A stretch of 64,000 nt of DNA from Delphinus delphis (GCF_949987515.2 NC_082691.1:34346417-34410416), one strand, 5' to 3'. Shown: positions 11,282 to 23,064, counted from the stretch's first letter. The notes: generated from the sequence alone by a model not told the origin. Translations and numbers: made by a program.

Positions 11282-14200
11282 TCAATATATATGTGTTAAC
11301 ATACGGTATTTTTTCTCCTTCTGATTTACTTCACTCTGTATGACAAACTCTAGGTCCATCCACCTCACTACAAATAACTCAATTTCATTTCTTTTTATGG
11401 CTGAGCAATATTCCGTTGTATCTATGTACCACATCTTCTTTATCCATTCATCTGTCGATGGACACCTAGGTTGCTTCCATGTCATGGCTATTGTAAATAG
11501 AGCTGCAAAGAACATTGTGGTACATGATTCTTTTTGAATTATGGTTTTCTCAGGGTATATGCCCACTAGTGGGATTGCTGGGTCATATGGTAGTTCTATT
11601 TTTAGTTTTTTAAGGAACCTCCATACTGTTCTCCATAGTGGCTGTATCAATTAACATTCCTACCAACAGTGCAAGAGATTCCCTTTTCTCCAAACCCTCT
11701 AGAGCAATTATTGTATGTAGATATTTTTGATGATGGCCATTCTGACTGGTGTGAGGTGATACCTCATTGTAGTTTTGATTTGCATTTCTCTAATGACTAG
11801 TGATGTTGAGCATTCTTTCATGTGGTTGTTGGCAATCTGTATATCTTCTTTGGAGAAATGTCTGTTTAGGTCTTCTGCCCATTTTTGGATTGGGTTGTTT
11901 GTTTTCTTGATATTGAGCTGCATGGGCTGCTTGTAAATTTTTGAGATTAATCATTTGTCAGTTGCTTCATTTGCAAATATCTTCTCCTATTCTGAGGGCT
12001 GTCTTTTCATCTTGTTTATGGTTTCCTTTGCTGTGCAAAAGCTTTTAACTTTCATTACGTTCCATTTGTTTATTTTTGCTTTTATTTCAATTTCTGTAGG
12101 GGGTGGGTCAAAAAGGATCTTCCTGTGATTTATGCCACAGAGTGTTCTGCCTATGATTTCCTCTAAGAGTTTTAGAGTGTCTGACCTTACATTTAGGTCT
12201 TTAATCCATTTTGAGGGTTTTTTTGTGTATGGTGTTAGGGAGTGTTCTAATTTCATTCTTTTACATGTAGCTGTCCCGTTTTCCCAGCACTACTTATTGA
12301 AGATGCTGTCTTTTCTCCATTGTATAGTCTTTCCTCCTTTATCAAAACTAAGGTGACTATATGTGCATGGGTTTATCTCTGGGATTTCTATCCTGTTCCA
12401 TTGATCTATATTTTTGTTTTTGTGCCAGTACCATACTGTCTTGATTACTGTAGCTTTATAGTATAGTCTGAAGTCAGTGAGCCTGATTCCTCCAGCTCTG
12501 TTTTTCTTTCCCAAGATTCCTTTGGCTATTCAGGATCTTTTGTGTTTCCATACAAATTGTGCAGTTTTTCTAATGCTGTGAAAAATGCCATTGCTAGTGT
12601 GATAGGGATTGCATTGAATCTGCAGATTGCTTTCGGTAGTATAGTCATTTTCCCAATGATGATTCTTCCAGTCCAAGAAAATGGTATATCTCTCCATCTG
12701 TCTGTATAACCCATGTCTTATAGTTTTCTGCACACAGGGCTTTTGTCTCCTTAGGTAGGTTTATTCCTAAGTATTTTATTCTTTTTGTTGCAGTGTTAAA
12801 TGGGAGTGTTTCCTTAATTTCTCGTTCAGATTTTTCATCATTGGTGTATAGGAATGCAAGATGTTTCTGTGCATTAACTTTGTATTCTGCTACTTTACCA
12901 GATTCATAGATTACCTCCAGTAGTTTTCTGGTAGCATCTTTAGGATTCTGTATATACTGTATCATGTCATCTACAAACACTGACAGTTTTACTTCTACTT
13001 TTCCGACTTGGATTCCATTTCTTTCTTTCTCTTCTCTGATTTCTGTGGCTAGGACTTGCAAAACTATGTTGAATAACAGTGGTGAGAGTGGGCAACCTTT
13101 GCTTGTTCCCAATCTTAGTGGAAATGGTTTCAGTTTTTCACCATTGAGAACAATGTTAGCTGTGGGTTTGTCATATAAGGCCTTTATTATGTTGAGGGAA
13201 GTTCCTTTTTTGCCTACATTCTGGAGGGTTTTTATCATAAATGGGTGTTGAATTTTGTTGAAAGCTTTTTCTGCATCTATTGAGATGATCATATGGTTTT
13301 TCTCTTTCAATTTGTTAATATGGTATAACAAACTGATTTGCGTATATTGAAGAATCCTTGCATTCCTGGGATAAACCCCACTTGATCATGGTGTATGATC
13401 CTTTTAAACTGCTGCTGCTTTCTGTTTGCTAGGATTTTGTTGAGGAGTTTTGCATCTATGTTCATCAGTGATATTGGCCTGTAGTTTTCTTCCTTTGTGA
13501 TATCTTTGTCTGCTTTTGGTATCAGGGTGATCGTGGCCTCGTAGAATGAGTGTGGGAGTCTTCCTCCCTCTGCTAATATTTTGGAAGAGTTTGAGAAGGA
13601 TAGGTGTTAGTTCTTCTCTAAATGTGTGATAGAATTTGCCTGTGAAGCCGTCTGGTCCTTGGCTTTTGCTTGTTGGAAGATTTTTAATCACAGGTTCAAT
13701 TTCAGTGTTTGTGATTGGTCTGTTTATATTTTCTATTTCTTCCTGGTTCAGTCTCGGAAGGTTGTGCTTTTCTAAGAATTTGTCCATTTCTTCCAGGTTG
13801 TCCATTTTATTGGCATATAGTTGCTTGTAGTAATCTCTCATGATTCTTTGTATTTCTGCAGTGTCAGATGTTACTTCTCCTCTTTCATTTCTAATTCTGT
13901 TGATTTGGGTCTTCTCCCTTTTTTTTTTTTTTTTTTTTTCCGGTACATGGGCCTCTCACTGTTGTGGCCTCTCCCGTCGCGGAGCACAGGCTCCGGACGC
14001 GCAGGCTCAGCGGCCATGGCTCACGGGCCCAGCCGCTCCGCGGCATGTGGGATCTTCCTGGACCAGGGCACGCACCCATGTCCCCTGCATCGGCAGGCGG
14101 ACCCTCAACCACTGTGCCACCAGGGAAGCCCTCTTCTCCCTTTTTTAATTGACGAGTCTGGCTAATGGTTTATCAACTTTGTTTATCTTCTCAGAGAACC

Positions 14201-15284
14201 AGATTTTAGTTTTATTGATCTTTGCTATTGTTTCCTTCACTTCTTTTTCACTTATTTCTGACCTGATCTTTATGATTTCTTTCCTTCTCCTAACATCGGG
14301 GGTTTTTTGTTCTTCTTTCTCTAATTGCTTTAGGTGTAAGCTTAGTTTGTTTATTTGAGATGTTTCTTGTTTCTTGTGGTAGGATTGTATTGCTATAAAC
14401 TTCCCTCTTAGAACTGCTCTTTTTGCATGCCATAGATTTGGGGTCATCGTGTTTTCATTGTCATTTGTTTCTAGGTATTTTTTGATTTCCTCTTTGATTT
14501 CTTCAGTGATCTCTTGTTTATTAAGTAGTGTATTGTTTAGTCTCCTTGTATTTTTTACAGATTTTTTCCTGTAATTGATATCTTGTCTCATAGCGTTGTG
14601 GTCGGAAAAGATACTTGATATAATTTTAATTTTCTTAATTTTACCAAGGCTTGATTTGTGGCCCAAGATATGATCTATCCTGGAGAATGTTCCCTGAGCA
14701 CTTGAGAAGAAAGTGTGTTCTGTTGTTTCTGGATGGAATGTCCTAAAAATATCAATTAAGTCCAACTTGTTTAATGTATCATTTAAAGCTTGTGTTTCCG
14801 TATTTATTTTCATTTTGGATGATCTGTCCATTGGTGAAAGTGGGGTTGTTCAAGTCCCCTTACTATGATTGTGTTACTTTCCATTTCCCCTTTTATGGCT
14901 GTTAACATTTGCCTTATATATTGAGGTACTCCTATGTTGGGTGCATAAATATTTACAGTTGTTATATCTTCTTCTTGGATTGTTCCCTTGATCATTATGT
15001 AGTGTCTTTTTTGTCTCTTGTAATAGTCTTTATTCTAAAGTCTATTTTGTGTGATATGAGAATTGTTACTCCAGCTTTCTTTTGATTTCCATTTGCATGG
15101 AATATCTTTTTGCATCCCTTCACTTTCAGTCTGTATGTGTCCCTGGTCTGAAGTGGGTCTCTTGTAGACAGCATATATATGGGTCTTGTTTTTTTATCCA
15201 TTCAGCCAGTCTATGGCTTTTGGTTGGAGCATTTAATCCATTTACATTTAAGGTAATTAACAATATATATGTTCCTATTACCAT
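11282..15284 (-). pseudogene. L1 ORF2 (endonuclease-reverse transcriptase), copy A, disrupted
   Basis: ORF2 protein nicks target DNA and reverse-transcribes L1 RNA at the nick. The start is the ATG at 15284, giving 'MVIGTYILLITLNVNGLNAP', with the family 'TLNVNGLN' motif. The endonuclease lies in 14145-15284, with 'FSRIDHILGHKSS' and the catalytic 'SDHNAMR'. The reverse transcriptase lies in 12645-13841: motif A '[12 protein letters not shown]', motif B '[13 protein letters not shown]', motif C 'FVDDMI' (FADD in active L1s). The C-terminal domain follows to 11282, ending 'RMLTHIY'. Defects: a frameshift near 14995-15201, a SINE at 13925-14131, frame loss around 13400, and a deletion of roughly 20 bp near 12705 compared with copy C. 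About 1,260 codons without the SINE, close to the family length. Confidence 0.92.
13925..14131 (-). mobile_element. Short CHR-type SINE nested in ORF2 of L1 copy A
   Basis: T-run followed by the GC-rich reversed SINE body, ending with the complement of 'gggcttccctggtggc'. The 15-bp repeat tcttctccctttttt flanks it (13910-13924 and 14132-14146). Because it interrupts ORF2, it is younger than the L1. Confidence 0.95.
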
Positions 15285-16234
15285 TTCCTTAATTGTTTGG
15301 GGCTTGTTATTGTAGGTCTTTTCCTTCTGTTGTGTTTCCTGCCTAGAGAAGTTTCTTTAGCATTTGTTGTAAAGCTGGTTTGGTGGTGCTGAATTCTCAG
15401 CTTTTGCTTGTCTGTAAAGGTTTTAATTTCTCCATCGAATCTGAATGAGATCCTTGCAGGGTAGAGTAATCTTGGTTGTAGGTTTTTCCCTTTCATCACT
15501 TTAAATATGTCCTGCCACTCCCTTCTGGCTTGCAGAGTTTCTGATGAAAGATCAGCTGTTAACCTTATGGGGATTGCCTTGTATGGTATTTGTTGGTTTT
15601 CCCTTGCTACTTTTAATATATTTTCTTTGCATTTAATTTTCAATGGTTTAATTAATATGTGTCTTGGTGTGTTTCTCCTTGGATTTATCCTGTATGAGTC
15701 TGTCTGAGCTTCCTGGACTTGATTCACTATTTCCTTTCCCATACTAGGGAAGTTTTCAACTATAATCTCTTCAAATATTTTCTCAGTCCCTTTCATTTTC
15801 TCTTCTTCTTCTTGGACCCCTATAGTTCGAATGTTGGTGTGTATAATGGTGTCCCAGAGGTCTCTGAGACTGTCCTCAATTCTTTTCATTCTTTTTTCTT
15901 TATTCTGCTCTACAGTAGTTATTTTCACTATTTTATCTTCCAGGTCATTTATCCGTTCTTCTGCCTCAGTTATTCTGCTATTGATTCCTTCTAGAGAATT
16001 TTTAATTTCACTTATTCTGCTGTTCATCATTGTTTGTTTGCTCTTTAGTTTTTCTATGTCCTTGTTAAATGTTTCTTGTATATTCTCCATTCTATTTCCA
16101 AGATTTTGTATCATCTTTACTATCATTACTCTGAATTCTCTTCCAGGTAGACTGCCTATTTCCTCTTCATTTGTTTGGTCTGGTGGGTTTTTACCTTGCT
16201 CCTTCATCTGCTGTGTGTTTCTCTGTCTTCTCAT
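15278..16234 (-). pseudogene. L1 ORF1 (RNA-binding protein), copy A, one late frameshift
   Basis: ORF1p is a trimeric nucleic-acid chaperone that packages L1 RNA in the cytoplasm. The frame starts MRRQRNTQQ at 16234. A coiled coil follows (about residues 45-125, with 'EINxSLEGINSRITEAEER'-type heptads), then the RRM ('LRDLWDTIIHTNIRTIGVQE') and the C-terminal domain ('SSETLQARREW', 'ARISFRFDGEIKTFTDKQK'). Next to 'KLR' the frame diverges. Compared with copy C, two bases are missing at about 15397, so the last 20 or so residues are replaced by a foreign tail that runs to 15278. The original stop would be the TAG at 15343-15345, giving about 297 residues. Apart from that the frame is unbroken, which suggests a fairly young copy. 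Confidence 0.9.
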
Positions 16235-18294
16235 TTTGCTTAACTTACTGTGTTTGGGGTTTCCTTTTCGCAGGCTGCTGGTTCGTAGTTCCCGTTGTTT
16301 TTGGTGTCTGCCCCCAATGGGTAATGTTGTTTCAGTGGGTTGTGTAGGCTTCCTGGTGGAGGGGACTAGTGCCTGTGTTCTGGTGGATGAGGCTGGATCT
16401 TGTCTTTCTGGTGGGCAGGACCACGTCCAGTGGTGTGTTTTGGGGTGTCTGTGAACTTATTATGATTTTAGGCAGCCTCTCTGCTAATGGGTGGGGTTGT
16501 GTTTGTATCTTGCTAGTTGTTTGGCATAGGGTGTCCAGCACCATAGCTTGCTGGTCATTGAGTGAAGCTGGGTCTTAGCACTGAGATGGAGATCTCTGCG
16601 AGAGCTTTTGCCATTTGATATTACGTGGAGCCCAGAGGTCTCTGGTGGATCAGTGTCCTGAACTTGGTCCCCCCTCAGAGGGACCTCAGAGGCTCAGGCC
16701 TGACACCCGGCCAGAGCACCAAGACCCTGTCAGCCATGCGGCTCAGCAGAAAAGGGAGAAAAAAAGAAAGAAGGAAACAAAATAATAAAATAGTTATTAA
16801 AATAAAAAATTATTAAAAATAAAATATTAAAAAGTAATTAAAAAAGAGAAAAAAAGGAAGAAAGAAAGGAGAGCAATCAAAGCAAAAATCAAATCCACCA
16901 ATGATAACAAGCGCTGAAAAGTATAATAAAAAATTTTAAAAAAGAAACCAAAAAAAAAAAAAGAAACAAAAGACAGACAGAACCCTAGGACAAATGGTAA
17001 AAGCAAACCTATACAGACAAAATCACACAAAGAAGCATACACATACACACTCACAAAAAGAGAAAAAGGAAAAATATATATATATCGTTGCTCACAAAGT
17101 CCACCACCTGAATTTTGGGATGATTCATTGTCTATTCAGGTATTCCACAGATGCAGGGTACATCAAGTTGACTGTGGAGATTTAATCCGCTGCTCCTGAG
17201 GCTGCTGGGAGAAATTTCCCTTTCTCTTCTTTGTTCACACAGCTCCCGGGGTTCAGCTTTGGATTTGGCCCAGCCTCTGCACGTTGGTCGCCTGAGGGCA
17301 TCTGTTCTTCGCTCAGACAGGGCGGGGTTAAAGGAGCAGGGGCTTTGGGGGCTCTGGCTCACTCAGGCTGGGGGGGAGGGAGGGGCATGGAGTGCGGGAC
17401 GGGTCTGCGGCGGCAGAGGCCGGCATGACGTTGCACCAGCCTGAGGCACGCCGTGTGTTCTCCCAGGAAAGTTGTCCCTGGATCACAGGACCCTGGCAGT
17501 GGCGGGATGCACAGGCTTCCGGGAGGGGAGGTGTGGGTGGTGACCTGTGCTTGCACACAGTTTCTTGGTGGCTGCACTAGCAGCTTTAGCGTTTCATGCC
17601 CGTCTCTGGTGTCCGCACTGACAGCCACGGCTCGCGCCCACCTCTGAAGCTCGTTTAGGCAGTGCTCTGACTCCCTTCTCCTCCCGCACCCCGAACAATG
17701 GTCTCTTGCCTCTTAGGCAGATCCAGACATTTCCTGGACTCCCTCCTGGCTAGCTGTGGTGCACTAGCCCCCTTCAGGCTGTGTTCACGCAGCCAGCCCC
17801 AGTCCGCTCCCTGGGTCCAACCTCCGAAGCCAGAGACTCAGCTCTGAGCCCCCGCCCGCCCCATTGGGTGAGCAGACAAGCCTCTCAGGCTGGTGAGTGC
17901 TGGTCAGCACCGATCCTCTGTGCAGGAATCTCTCCGCTTTGCCCTCTGCACCCCTGTTGCTGCGCTCTCCTCCATGGCTCCAAAGCTTCCCCCTGGCCCA
18001 CCCCGTCTCCACCAGTGAAGGGGCTTCCTAGTGTGTGGAAACTTTTCCTCCTTCACAGCTCCCTCTCTGAGGTGCAGGTCCCGTCCTTATTCTTTTGTCT
18101 CTGTTTATTCTTTTTTCTTTTGCCCTGCCCAGGTACGTCGGGAGTTTCTTGCCTTTTGGGAAGTCTGAGTTCTTCTGCCAGCGTTCAGTAGGTGTTCTGT
18201 AGGAGTTGTTCCACATGTAGATGTATTTCTGATGTATTTGTGGGGAGGAAGGTGATCTCTGCGTCTTACTCTTCCGCCATCTTGAAGGTCTCAG
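16235..18294 (-). promoter_or_regulatory. L1 5' UTR with internal promoter, copy A
   Basis: About 2.06 kb upstream of ORF1 with no long L1 frame. It contains a low-complexity AT/purine-rich section (16745-17090, including 'atatatatat'), then a GC-rich section (17170-18090). L1 5' UTRs carry a pol II promoter that starts at the first base. Retention of the extreme 5' end makes this a potential (probably silenced) promoter firing leftwards. Confidence 0.8.
18275..18284 (-). promoter_or_regulatory. YY1-type motif at the L1 start site
   Basis: The minus strand reads CAAGATGGCG about 10 bases inside the L1 5' end. The same CAAGATGGC motif sits near +13 in human L1, where YY1 binding fixes the transcription start. 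Its position here supports the 5' end at 18294. Confidence 0.65.
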
Positions 18295-18298
18295 TATT

Positions 18299-18464
18299 AT
18301 TTGAGTGCACAATATGTATCGGGTGTTGCCACAAAAATACATGATCACTCAAATTCTCAGCAATTCTGCATGATAAGAAGTATTACCTCATTTTTATAGA
18401 TGAGAGAGCTGAGGTTCCTCCACATATGATTGCCTAAGGCCACCATCAACCATTAAATACAGGG
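18299..18464 (-). mobile_element. MIR fragment, reversed
   Basis: Reversed MIR motifs 'ttatttgagtgcacaatatg' and 'cctcatttttatagatgaga' followed by 'gctgaggttcc'. L1 copy A inserted at its edge and a SINE at its other side. Confidence 0.6.
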
Positions 18465-18477
18465 AAGAGGAACTATT

Positions 18478-18665
18478 TATTTATTTATTTATTTAGCTGT
18501 GCTGGGTCTTAGTTGCGGCACGTGGGATCTTTAGCTGCGGCATGCTTGTGGCATGTGAACTCTTAGGTGCAGCATGTGGGATCTAGTTCCCTGACCAGGG
18601 ATCGTACGCAGGCCCCATGCATTGGGAGCTCAGAGTCTTAGCCATTGGACCACCAGGGAAGTCCC
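18478..18665 (-). mobile_element. CHR-type SINE, longer-tail variant, reversed
   Basis: (TTTA)n tail complement at 18478-18493, body 'gctgtgctgggtcttagttg' to 'ccaccagggaagtccc'. The head reads 'gggacttccctggtggtcca' on the minus strand. A 13-bp repeat, aagaggaactatt, flanks it (18465-18477 and 18666-18678). It is a different subfamily from the short GC-rich SINEs. Confidence 0.9.
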
Positions 18666-18678
18666 AAGAGGAACTATT

Positions 18679-20099
18679 ATTATGAAAACTTCCTATATTC
18701 TAGTTGTTTTATATACATGCAACCCTTGTAGTTACCCTGTGAGTTAGGTGTCATCTGTAATGTATAGGTAAAGAGTTTCCCACTCATCCCCTCCATTTTC
18801 TAGCATCTACAACGGAGCACCAGGCACACAGCAGGCACCAGGGAATGGATACATGGGTAACAGTGCCCCTCAGCAAATATGGGCTTCCACATGGATACAA
18901 AATAGCCATTTAAATGTCTCATCAAACTTATGTCCTTCAAAAGAAAAAAAAAAAACTCTTAAATGTTCAGGTTTAAGAAACAAAAGCAAAACTTTAAAAT
19001 AAAGTGATCACTTGCAGTCATTTTCAGATGTCCATCAGCTCTCTGAAAGCAGTCTCCTTGGTAAAGAATTACAACAGCATCATACTGATGGTGGGAGGGG
19101 ATGTACATAGTAAATATATTACCTTAATACACAGTTTCCTCTCAAATTTAATCCTAAAATCGTTACACATTATTTACAAATTTCAAGATGTTATCTCACT
19201 GTATCATGGGCTCCATAATAAGTAAAGACTAATGTTTAAAAAAAGATGAATAAGACAAATAATTTCAAGGCCAAGTACTTGTCGCTTGTAGATTAAATTT
19301 GCAAATCTATTCATTTAGCACACTCAATTGGGAAGATGGGAGATACAGAGTTAGTCCCCTAAGTGACCTTTTCCTGAGAAATAATTAATTGGCATGTGCT
19401 GTGCTTTGTTAAAGAAAGCAAACACCCTTCATGAATATGAATTTAATGCCTTTTGAAACAAATAGATCTAGATTTTTTAACCACTTCCTCCTTTTTTCGG
19501 TCTCTGCATTTTTGAGAAACCTAAACAAAATTCTATTTAGTCAATATAAGTTTTCACAAACAAATAAAAGGCTTCTGGAACCAGTCTCCTATTCATGGGT
19601 TTCCATGAACAATTACTGGAGATGTGACCGCAGTGTATAACTCATGTGCAAGGTATTCAAAATGCATCAGAAATGAGGAATGTCTGAAAAACACTTGATT
19701 CACGATCTCCATTCACAGAAGCCAAAGACAGAGCTAGAGACAAAACTAAACGTTCAGTTTCTATAGCAGAGGGAAACGTAAGTATTATGATATTGTATTT
19801 AATGCAGACTACAAATAAGGAGGAGGGGATATCCCACCTGCCTTGCCTTTCCCTTTCTCTCTTCCTGAGGAGCAAAATGCGAAACCTGAGGGCCTGGGAC
19901 ATGTTTGGGACTCTATGATAGCAAACACAACAAACAACCATGAAACATTTAAATTGTTTGTGTGCGTGTGTTTTATTAGGATACTGGAAGAGCTACTATT
20001 TCTTGAAACAATGTGGGACAAATCTTGATGTGCAAGAAATTTTAAGGCTGAGGAAATCTACAGAAACAACTTTTAAAATGTGCAGAAAAAAAGCCTTAG
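18679..20099. other. Repeat-poor non-coding DNA
   Basis: Positions 18690-18770 may be further MIR-like sequence. Otherwise no gene, RNA or named repeat is visible. Confidence 0.4.
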
Positions 20100-20109
20100 G
20101 TGAGAAAGA

Positions 20110-20192
20110 GGTTGGGGGGGAGAGAGAGGGAGAGAGGAAGGGAAGGGGTGGAGGAGGGAGAAGGGAGGAGGAGGGAGAAAGAGAAATAGAAG
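20110..20192. repeat. Purine-rich (GGA/GA)n tract
   Basis: Almost pure G/A sequence of about 80 bases ('gggagagagagggagagagg'). It could form a triplex (H-DNA). Confidence 0.85.
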
Positions 20193-20290
20193 AAGATTAA
20201 TCTTCACACAGTTTATTATGTAAGGCAAAATGCTTGGTAGTTATTATTTGCCCAGACTATTTAAGACAAATGAGTCTATCTCCTGATGAA

Positions 20291-20341
20291 GGGGGGGGGG
20301 GTGGTGGAGAGAAGAAAAAGGAGAGAGAGATTGAGAGAGAA
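20291..20341. repeat. G-run and GA-rich tract
   Basis: Eleven consecutive G at 20291-20301, then 'gtggtggagagaag' and GA repeats. It is a second purine tract on the same strand, 100 bp after the first. Confidence 0.85.
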
Positions 20342-20345
20342 TGGC

Positions 20346-22169
20346 TCCGTCCATTTTAAACTTAATCAGTATCCATGGTGATGTATTTCTCCAAAATAAT
20401 AAAATGGATTAAGCAGGAGCTAAGAGAGAAAAGAGGGCGACCATTTTATGCAGCCCCCCACAAGCCCAATTCGGATGAAATATACATAACATAAGAATGT
20501 CTGCTGGCAAGTAGCCACAGGAAGAGCCCCTGGAAGATTAAAGCTGTGGCCATAACATTAACAAAGTACAAACCACACTGAATTAATGAGCACTGGAGAT
20601 AGACATTCAGTGGAGTCTTAATTTATTTTCCTTTTCTAGCTCATCCTTTAAGAAAATGACAGTGTCTTCTTATCGATTTTACACTCAGAGATCAATCAGA
20701 ATTGCCCTGACTCAGACAAAATTTACAGCAGGCTCTGACACCGCCCCGAGCATGTGGGCTCAAACAGACATTACAAGGAAGCAATAGATCATGTTTGTAT
20801 GTAGAGCTTGACATGCTTAAAAATAAGCTAATCTGTAGTGGAATTTCCTTCTTTTTGACAAGTTGCTCTGCCCAGCTCTTCGGCCCCTTGTTATGAATTT
20901 CTCTCTGGGCTCCACTATTAATTATAACATGCGAAAAGGATTCATGTAGTTAGGCCCTGAGGGAGGTCCTCTGATCTGCAGTTTTAGATAAAATATAAAC
21001 TAACAGATCACTCCTACTTAAACAATGTGAAATGTCACTCTGAGGCACTCCATAAAAAAAAAAAGCTAGAGGTGTTCTGTCAAGAGCTATGATCAATTCT
21101 GACAACCCAACAATATCAGGGCTAAATGATGGGCCTGTACATTCCTAAACAGCCCCCAGTGGAAATTGCCGTATCCGGAAGCTCTTTTGTGCAAGTAACT
21201 AGCTGTATTAAATGCAATAATTACAGAAAAGACACTGATGTGGTGCTCAGGCGGTTGTTGGCTAACCTGACTTGTTTCCACAACACCATTTATCTTGTAA
21301 CTGGGGCCATGTGTGCCCTGACTCGACACATTGGAGCAAAAGTCTATGGAGCTTCCCTTTCCCCCACAAGAGGTTCTGGCTCACAGTGTGCCAGTGGAGA
21401 GAATTATTCTGGGAGGCATTTCCTCATCAGGGACCGAGGAGAAACATGGAAACAGTTGCCTGGGGAAAAAGCATTTTGTGTGTGGATCTGGCTGCAATGT
21501 GGCTGCCTCTGCCAGCAGCTCAACTCCAGGGAAAGCCCTTGCTGGCTGGGTGAAAGGCCTGCTTCCGCCCAAGGCATGTGGCACCTAAGCCCCCAGCAGA
21601 CGCAGGCGCTGAACAAAAGATAGTGGAATAGATCCAGTGACACCTTTTCCTTACGACTGACTGACCAATAGTATAAGACGATGTTACTCTATACCGTTAC
21701 CTGGAAGGAAATGAAACCATTTAGGTATCAGAATGTTTATCTTAACAAAGCAAGTGATTTACCGCAGTTGGGGAGACCTCTCTGAGATCACTGTTTATGA
21801 CCATATCACAAAAGAATGACAACTAACTTTAAAATGTATGTGGAGAGCAACACAGACATTCTCTCCTATATGGAGGAATGCCACAATTCCTAGAGTTTGA
21901 TTCTTAAAGTTATCTTTTTCTTAAACCTGCACACTAGAATATAGATTGATATCTTAGAAATTTTCAAATGGTTAAGGAGGTAAATTCACAAAGGACTTCT
22001 CTAACTTCCTGTAAAAGAAAACACCACTGCATTAAGGCTCAAGGTATTTCAAGGAGCGGGTTTTTATTTTGCTTTGTTTTTGCTATAAACACCCATACAT
22101 GGACCTTGACATTTTATTTTGCCAGCAGATAATAAATATCCATAAAAATCATATCCAATAGCACCAAAC
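20346..22169. other. Repeat-free block, candidate conserved non-coding DNA
   Basis: No repeat family was recognised across about 1.8 kb. It includes AT-rich homeodomain-like cores ('cactattaattataac' near 20922). It also holds the longest open frame outside repeats, 21126-21623 (165 codons, plus strand), which has no recognised domain and an atypical cysteine/tryptophan-rich end. Other frames are open over the same DNA, so base composition may explain it. Confidence 0.45.
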
Positions 22170-22660
22170 ATAATTTAAAACTATTTACTGAGAAACTCCT
22201 CTGTGCCAAGCTCTGATAGATGCTGAGGATACAGATGAGGAAGTTATGACCACTTCTTAAGCTGAATGTAAGTAGGAGAAAGAGACAGGTCAACAATTAT
22301 CTTAATACACTGTAATAAGTTTTTCATATAAGTATGCAGTGCTACGGAAACACTGTTGAAAGGGATCCACACTGCTTGGAGAAGAAAGAGGCTTTCCAGA
22401 AAATAACAAAGAAAAAATAACAGACATTTCATTTGGACCTTGAAAGATGAGCAGAAAAAAAAAGAAAGAAAGGAAGAATGATGAGCAGAAATTTTCCACG
22501 GTGACCTGGGAGAATGGAGAAGAAAGGTGTCCTTGTCAGTGCGAACAGCATGAGCAGAGAGAGGTATGGAGGTGTGAGAGTGTCCTGCACTCTCAGGACA
22601 TGGAGGTGTGAGGTCCTGCAACAGGAAGTACTCAGGGAGACCAACACAAAGAAGGATGGC
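22170..22660 (-). mobile_element. L2 LINE 3' part, reversed
   Basis: Reversed L2 landmarks in order: 'ctatttactgagaaactcct', 'gctgaggatacagatgagg', 'tttggaccttgaaagatgag', 'gaacagcatgagcagaga'. A 13-bp motif, atggaggtgtgag, is repeated at 22566 and 22600, a small internal duplication. Confidence 0.6.
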
Positions 22661-23064
22661 AGAGGAGGAGCTAGGATGGAGGTTAGGTTAGGTCAGTTCA
22701 TAGGTCTCCAGGAACAGAGACAATGCGGAGCCTGTGTGTATGTGGCAGGGAGCAGGGAACACACACACGTGCACACATACACATGAACCTGTTTAGAAGG
22801 AGCTTAGCATGACTGTTTCCCAGAACAAGAACTCTGGCAAAAGTGTCAAAGGGACCGAGGACACGGCTGAGATAGTTCAGGCAAGGGATGCTCAAGCCTT
22901 CATTTCCAGGTGGGTTTGCTATATTTATATGTCCCCCAAATGCTTTCTCGATCTGGGCAGATTAGTTTCTCCTGCTCAAATTTTGTAAATAGCCATTTTC
23001 TCCCTGTGAGTAATTTTGTTGTGCTTGTTCTAGAAAAAGGTTAGGGACCCCTGATCTCTGAGAA
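22661..23064. other. Unassigned non-coding DNA
   Basis: A short CA-type stretch lies near 22758-22785. A phrase 'aaaaaggttagggacccctg' near 23035 resembles ends of hAT elements but is not enough to name one. Confidence 0.4.

Larger units (their letters stand above)
10916..18294 (-). mobile_element. Full-length L1 (copy A), mutated, with nested SINE
   Basis: A LINE-1 of about 7.4 kb, reading on the minus strand: 5' UTR 16235-18294, ORF1 15343-16234, ORF2 11282-15284, 3' UTR 10918-11281 ending in 'actccaataaagatg' and a short A-tail. The 9-bp repeat tattatttg flanks it (10907-10915 and 18295-18303), so the insertion is structurally complete. A short SINE inserted later into ORF2 (13925-14131). 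ORF2 is broken by several frameshifts and stops, and ORF1 has a 2-bp deletion near its end, so the copy is inactive. It aligns well with copies B (30386-34068) and C (48949-55118), so all three belong to related subfamilies. Confidence 0.93.

Noticed and set aside
15831..16454. 207-codon plus-strand open frame
   Set aside because: It is the antisense shadow of L1 ORF1 and 5' UTR of copy A; a similar plus-strand frame occurs over the matching part of copy C (53907-54296).
17180..18100. GC-rich stretch considered as a CpG-island promoter of a host gene
   Set aside because: It aligns with the 5' UTR of the full-length L1, inside its target-site duplications.
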